NCBI GenBank assembly: GCA_032622095.1
Contig: CP136061.1
Span: 262,416,077-262,480,076 of the forward strand
DNA length: 64,000 bases
Origin: Siphonodentalium dalli
Taxonomy: Eukaryota > Mollusca > Scaphopoda > Gadilida > Siphonodentaliidae
Reading direction: 5' to 3'
Made by a program: the position numbers and the translations under genes. Each line of letters opens with the position of its first letter. Position 1 is the stretch's first letter. Positions 59,020-64,000 of this stretch are shown here, one piece after another. Below the pieces are notes generated by a model, which worked only from the letters and a program-made list of their open reading frames with translations, made no database searches and had not been told where the DNA came from.

Positions 59020-59171
59020 TGTCGGGGATTGTGTATATGTTTACCGGATATCGGTTCTTTACCGGATATGCGTGGTCCGGGTTTTTGTATTCCATGTTTT
59101 GAATAAGTTGGAAAAATAGATTTCGATTGAATCACATTTTCTCTCTCTCTCTCCCGATTATAACTCCTACA
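59020..59171 (+). repeat. 3' LTR of BEL/Pao copy 2
   Basis: 152 bp, no base difference found from 53569-53720. Followed by the target duplication AATGT. Confidence 0.97.
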
Positions 59172-59249
59172 AATGTGGTGTACAAAGAAGTTCTTTGAAA
59201 TTGAGTAAATGCATGTCAAAACACTTCAATTTGTTTCAAAAATTCTTTA

Positions 59250-59278
59250 CCCGAGCAATGCCGGGTACCCCAGCTGGT
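59250..59278 (+). other. Helitron-like 3' terminus
   Basis: CCCGAGCAATGCCGGG folds into a GC-rich hairpin (CCCG/CGGG plus GC/GC) and is followed after eight bases by CTGGT. Helitron 3' ends have a short GC hairpin upstream of CTRR, next to T. No matching 5' TC end or Rep/helicase gene was found, so only the end is proposed. Confidence 0.4.
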
Positions 59279-59279
59279 A

Positions 59280-61019
59280 ACTTGTAAAACTTGCCTTTGC
59301 TCAATTAAAATATGTAACCCTGGAATTTTACCATAATAGTTCCTTATACTCACAATTACAGTAGAAAAGAACTCTTATTTCATAATATTTCTGGAATCCC
59401 ACTGAAGAGGGTTAATTGTTTCACAATGAGGTGAAGAAAGTACCATTTCTCTTGATTTCCCAGACAGGAAGACATTTATCTAAAATTCCACCAGACAAGC
59501 ATATAGGCAGTGGTGTACTTTTAGAATTTAATGGTTGCTTGAATTATTCCATTGTGTAATTTGTGTACTCAACATCAATAATAATAGCACCAAAATGATG
59601 GGAAAAATGAAGGTTTCTCATGCACATCTCACCAGAATTTACAACTACACCTTTTACCGGACTCGGCCTCCAGGTCGCAGTTCGACTTTTAATCCGTCCC
59701 AAAAATTCCCATTTCTATAAATAAAACGCCCATTGCCCATGTATACCAAGAATCAGTGAAACATTATACACACAGAGCGCGCAATAAAGTACAAAAAGGA
59801 TAGCAGATTATAGCGGATGAATTTAATTTAATTTAATAAATATCAAACAAAATTATGTTATTGTTAAATTAATCATTAGGGCCCCTCTAAATCTTCGAAA
59901 ATATATCAAATGAGCAGCAGATTTAAGAAAGCATTTAGGAAATGATGGGTTACTTTCGACTTCAATAGACGGAAAGCAGAACGCTGGATCGCTGCATGGG
60001 GGTTGATTAATTTCATTCCTCTTGTGCCAATCAGTTAATATTAACTTCAATATGGAAACATAATTTCATTTGCTTCGAGGAAGATACATTAGGCAATCGG
60101 TCTGCTTCTGATTCACAATGAGGCTTGGCACATTGTTCTGTAAAAAATCAGAAATTATCCCGTTTCTCATCACAGCAGACGTTTCAATCTGCTGAAATCA
60201 ATTGGGAAATAAAATGAATTTCCTCCAGTATAAAGTAATTCCAAACACAATGCTCCTCACAATCACGAAAATCAAGAAAATCAAAGAAATCAAATGCATT
60301 TGCTGGACAAAACAGATACAAAAGGAGTTACGATGGTGAAAAAAGACAAATCAAACTCGGTGTGGGATGGATTTTAAGAAGGATAATATTTTTGCAGGAA
60401 GTTATCTGTATCTGATATATTGGTTATTAATCATGGAGAATTTCCATTTCTGAGCGCCATTAATTTTGTTATTTTATTAAATAAGCAGCAAATATTCACC
60501 AATCAATCATTTTGGCATTCAAAAATATTCAGCAAAAATATTTTTTTTTCGTCATTGTCATCTTTTCCTGTAGGAGTTGTATTTTGATAAGAAGGAACAT
60601 TATTTTGGTAAGATTATGTCCGGAATTGATTGAGGCCAGTATAACGAAATTAAACAACAATCCGGTGGTCAGTCTATTTTAATAACAAATGGGGGCGACT
60701 CCAGTTCCTCAGATGCCTATAGAGTAGTGCATTATGCCATCATAGGCCTTCCAACTAGGAGGAAATGGGCTGGCTGGCCATAATACTTTGGCAAACATTG
60801 CACAAAAAATATCAGTAGCAATCAGTTCCCTGTCACGCTGAGGAAGCCATGTCCAGGATATATGAAGAAAAAAAACAAGAGGTTGCACCACGGGTGCTGG
60901 GATACCCCATGGTGAAAATTGAATAAAAGGTCGGCCGACCACAGTGTCCCCCGACAACGTGGCAAGTCGATGCTGCTTTGTTAAAGAAATTTTAAAAAAT
61001 GTTGAAATGTTCTAAGTCG
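59280..61019. other. AT-rich region, no recognisable feature
   Basis: 1.7 kb with no supported gene, tandem repeat or terminal repeat. Confidence 0.5.
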
Positions 61020-61410
61020 AAAGGGTTAATAATTCCGTAAAAAAATAATTTAAAGGCCCATAACTCTGGGAAAAATCATCAGATCAAACTCAAATTCGAA
61101 TTTGACCTGTATTTTGATATCAATGTCTCACAAAAAAAACAGTATTTGCAATTAAAGGATCCAAACTTGAGATATTATCCGGAAACCGGAAGCAAAAAAA
61201 AAGTTGAAAAAAAGGGAAATAACTCCATAAAAGAAAAACGCAGAATTGCAAAGCACCTGTGTTCTTGGTTGAGACACCTACATACCAAGTTTCAATCAAA
61301 TCGGATGATCATTACTGGAGTTATAACTCTGGACGCACGGACTGACGGATGGACGGGGCTGATTACAGTAGTCCCCCAAAAATTTATTTTTGGGGGACAA
61401 ATATGGGCAG
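61020..61410. repeat. Dispersed repeat (family M)
   Basis: CCCATAACTCTGGGAAAAAT, TGACCTGTATTTTGATATC, CACAAAAAAAACAGTATTTG and CCGGAAACCGGAAGC parallel 37750-37930. It also has GTTATAACTCTGGACGCACG and a short GGAC-like tract, then GGGGGACAAAT. I associate this style of repeat with mollusc genomes; class unknown. Confidence 0.65.
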
Positions 61411-61499
61411 GTCAGAAACAAAATTGTGAAAAAAAATGTGATGAACAAACAAATTACTTGACAATTCTAACAAACGATGGAAGGAAATCCAACATTTTC

Positions 61500-61740
61500 A
61501 AATAAACAAAGAGGGATAACTCTTGAACGGAAAATGTGAACAATGTCAATGAACCCTCTTTTGAAAGCCATCCTGATGCCAAACTTTTGAAAGCCATCCT
61601 GATGCCAAACCTGCATACCAAATTTCATTGAGATCCAATTACCCATGGTTGAGATATATGATCGGACACACGCACACATGCACGGACAGATGGACGGACA
61701 TACAGCTAGACAGACAGGTGGACGCATGTAATCCAGTATA
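61500..61740. repeat. Dispersed repeat (family M-like) with internal direct repeat
   Basis: GAAAGCCATCCTGATGCCAA occurs twice in tandem near 61563 and 61588. It is followed by TACCAAATTTCATTGAGATC and a GGAC/CAGA-rich tract. Confidence 0.6.
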
Positions 61741-61887
61741 ATGAGTAAGTGGGTATGCATAAATGTTTTGGCAGATGACAGAATTATGTGTAGCATTCAA
61801 ACTGAATAATATATAATGAACAAGGTGCGATTATTTTCGTAATTCCAGCCAAATATTATACTGAGATTGCCCTCAGTTGAAACAATG

Positions 61888-62266
61888 TTAAAGGTACTCA
61901 ATCCGATAAAACTCCTCTCAATTACTATTTCAATGGCTTCGGGGGTCAAAAATATTTGATTCGAGTCGAGGAAGTCACCAATCAAAGCTCAGATTTGTTA
62001 GATATCGATTTTAGAAATCTATTATTTTTCATTATCGGGAATACTTTCTGGCCCAGAACACAGTCAAAATTGCGTTATTATTACCACTTGATTTTAGAGT
62101 TATCCATCCTTGTCTGTTTGAATAGTGTTTTGGTGTTCCTCGACTCGAATCATATATTTTTTACCCCCCAAAGCCAAAGAAATAGTAATATAGGACCCTC
62201 TGATCGGATTGTTGTTGTTGGAATCTGTTGAGATGGGGACCCTCTGATCGGATTGAGTACCTTTTA
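61888..62266. mobile_element. Family Q element, shortened (copy Q6)
   Basis: TTAAAGGTACTCAATCCGAT on the left and GATCGGATTGAGTACCTTTT on the right, the clearest inverted ends of the family. The interior is about 80 bp shorter than in Q4. CCCTCTGATCGGATTG is repeated near the right end. Confidence 0.8.
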
Positions 62267-62554
62267 ACCATTGTTGCAGGAAATAACTTAGGTTGAAATT
62301 TTTCAACAGTTGGAATAGGGGAGAGGATGCATTTGGCAATTTGAAGTTGTAACACACACATTGTCATGGTTATGTGTATAAATTCACCTAGGAACACAAA
62401 ATATTTTTTATCTATCACAATCTCATACAGAATAAAGATTGTATTACACTTATGAATGTACTGGCTTCAAAACTAATCTAAAATAGAATATTGGAAACAA
62501 ATATTATTTAATGATAAAAGCAGACGACTAATTTGTCACGTTTTTGATGAGACT
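62267..62554. other. No recognisable feature
   Basis: Short spacer; nothing supported. Confidence 0.4.
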
Positions 62555-62951
62555 TTAACCCTTTACCCAACAGAAGGGCCCTGTGCCAATGCATTCTCTT
62601 ATATATGCGAGTCGACCATAGGTCGCCTCGCATATATAAGAGAATGCATTGGCTTAACACATTACAAATTATAAAATTGTTAAAGAATGTAAGAAAAAAT
62701 GGTAAAAAGTGTTAAAAAAAGATTTTTAGGCCAATGCATTCTCTTATATATGCGAGGCGACCTATGGTCGACTCGCATATATAAGAGAATGCATTGGCAC
62801 AGGGCATAACTGTAACTATCACAATGTGGTCAAGGAGCCGGTTCCAATGATACCCATATTTGTATGGTTCTATTGAGACAGACCGAAGATATTTTAGGCT
62901 GTTGAAGCTTTATTTGGCCGGTTTTGGCCGGTTTGTTGGGTAAAGGGTTAA
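62555..62951 (+). mobile_element. Type-A TTAA MITE (copy P12)
   Basis: TTAA at 62555-62558 and 62948-62951; termini CCCTTTACCCAACAG and TGTTGGGTAAAGGG. Both hairpins are complete. The interior is close to P2 and P11. Confidence 0.9.
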
Positions 62952-63540
62952 GATCTTGGGTGACATTTATGCACATTTGGGAGATCCTTTATGTGATTTT
63001 ATATGATTTGTATGTACAAAGTGTGGGACAATGACTATGGTAATAACTAGGTTAAAAGTTTTAAAAGAACTGACCAGAAAATGAAGGGATTTAAATACAA
63101 GATTGGACAAAAATACATTGACAGAAAGACAGACAGCTGATTCCAGTATACACCCCCCACCAATTCATTGCATGGGGTATAATAATACAGCAATTATAAG
63201 CTTATTCCTGTGTCTAACGCCATATCTAATATGGTAGATGGACAGCTCTGGTCACAATAATTTTGACATCCGATAGTCAAAATCTCATAGCATTTAGTTT
63301 TAACTGTTAGAAACACGAAATCGACAAATTTTGAAAAAATATTCAAATTTTCACCAATTACTGTCTGTTTCCTATGAACGACCTATTACAGGTTAGTGTA
63401 TGTGATTAGCACAGTTTGACATGGCAGTGATTGCTTATGCAACGTGTCCATGTATTTTATGTTCAGAACTATGGAGTGACAATATTAGACTGATATGACA
63501 AGAGATGGACTGTCACCTGGTGCATATATACCGCCTAGTG
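62952..63540. repeat. Old dispersed repeat remnants
   Basis: Around 63050-63180 there is a GACAGAAAGACAGACAGCTG tract followed by CCAGTATACACCCCCCACC and GGGGTATAATAAT, echoing the ends of family M. The rest is unassigned. Confidence 0.45.
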
Positions 63541-64000
63541 TGGGCATATCTATAACCTATAACTCATATACATGTACTCAGACAGATGGACCCAAAAATT
63601 AGCATTTTCATATAAACAAAGAATTAATAACTATAGAACGAAAAACCTAAAAAAATGATTGAACAAGCCATTGAATGTCCTCATAGTAGTGAACATTCAT
63701 ACTAATTTTATTGAGATCCGAGCATTACTGTTAAAAGTTATGGCCTGAACAGACACATCAGATGGACCAAAAAGCCAACATTTCCAGATAAACAAAGATG
63801 AATAACTCTAGAATGGAAAACCCAAACAAAACGATTCAACCCTCTATTGAATGTCCTCATAGTAGTGAACATACCAAAATTCATTAAGATCCGAGCACTA
63901 TACTGTTCAAGTTATGACATGAACAGAGATGTACAGACGTACGGATGGATGCACAGCTTTGGTTTGGCATATATATACAGATGGACAGTCGGCTCAACAG
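63541..64000. repeat. Tandem pair of about 170-bp dispersed-repeat units
   Basis: Two similar units begin with GATGGACC near 63584 and 63762. Each continues with TTTCATATAAACAAAG or TTTCCAGATAAACAAAG, AACTCTAGAA or close variants, GAATGTCCTCATAGTAGTGA and GAGATCCGAGCA-type text. The second runs to the right edge. Confidence 0.7.

Larger units (their letters stand above)
53569..59171 (+). mobile_element. BEL/Pao LTR retrotransposon, structurally intact copy 2
   Basis: 5603 bp, bounded by identical 152-bp LTRs and an exact 5-bp target duplication, AATGT, at 53564-53568 and 59172-59176. In order it contains the LTR, a 21-bp leader with a candidate primer site, one open Gag-Pol frame, a polypurine tract and the LTR. 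All parts needed for retrotransposition appear to be present. It is about 0.6% different from copy 1 by a rough count of substitutions. Confidence 0.97.

Noticed and set aside
16976-64000. Host protein-coding gene or tRNA/rRNA gene
   Set aside because: No frame outside the retrotransposons shows a familiar domain, and I could not support any tRNA or rRNA by eye. Short exons of an unknown gene cannot be excluded without transcript data.

Overview
The window looks like animal nuclear DNA made almost entirely of repeats. I find no convincing host gene. It is AT-rich and contains BEL/Pao LTR retrotransposons, an animal-specific lineage, along with many MITE-like DNA transposons and long tandem arrays. 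Dispersed repeats with phrases such as 'ggaaataactc' and runs of GGAC/GGAAGGAC near 38.1, 61.3 and 63.9 kb resemble repeats I associate with molluscs and other lophotrochozoans. I therefore suggest a marine invertebrate, probably a mollusc, but this is inference.

Layout. 1-14535 is a 162-bp satellite: 89 full monomers and a truncated last one, running off the left edge. It changes abruptly to an 81/82-bp satellite (14536-16975) with a clear 11-monomer higher-order repeat. From 17 to 28.5 kb there is dense MITE territory: TTAA-flanked hairpin elements (family P), a roughly 450-bp family (Q), hAT-like elements with 8-bp target duplications (family H) and mariner-like palindromes (family T), mixed with 86-bp and 45-bp tandem arrays. 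At 28.6-33.9 kb an old inverted-repeat element is split by a decayed BEL/Pao copy (28886-33499) and by a P element. At 36.6-41.3 kb one hAT-like element has grown a 39-bp minisatellite inside itself, and another holds a 2.3-kb foldback palindrome. From 41.3 to 53.4 kb come short tandem arrays, a triplicated 0.6-kb segment, an 898-bp hAT-like element rich in GGTCC, and a 42-bp array. A complete, open BEL/Pao element lies at 53569-59171. The remainder is low-information sequence, old dispersed repeats and further Q and P copies.

How the parts relate. The only plausible active coding unit is the second BEL/Pao element: one 1752-residue Gag-Pol frame, identical 152-bp LTRs and a perfect 5-bp target duplication. 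The first copy has the same LTR structure and its own 5-bp duplication, but several deletions and a changed protease motif disable it. The MITEs encode nothing I can recognise and would depend on transposases from elsewhere in the genome. Nested insertions with exact target duplications allow a relative order of events to be read directly from the sequence.

Limits: family assignments rest on termini, target duplications and motifs seen by eye. No database or alignment program was run, and identities are estimates unless an exact count is given. Many nominal open frames here begin with TTG or GTG and fall in repeats; I did not treat them as genes.
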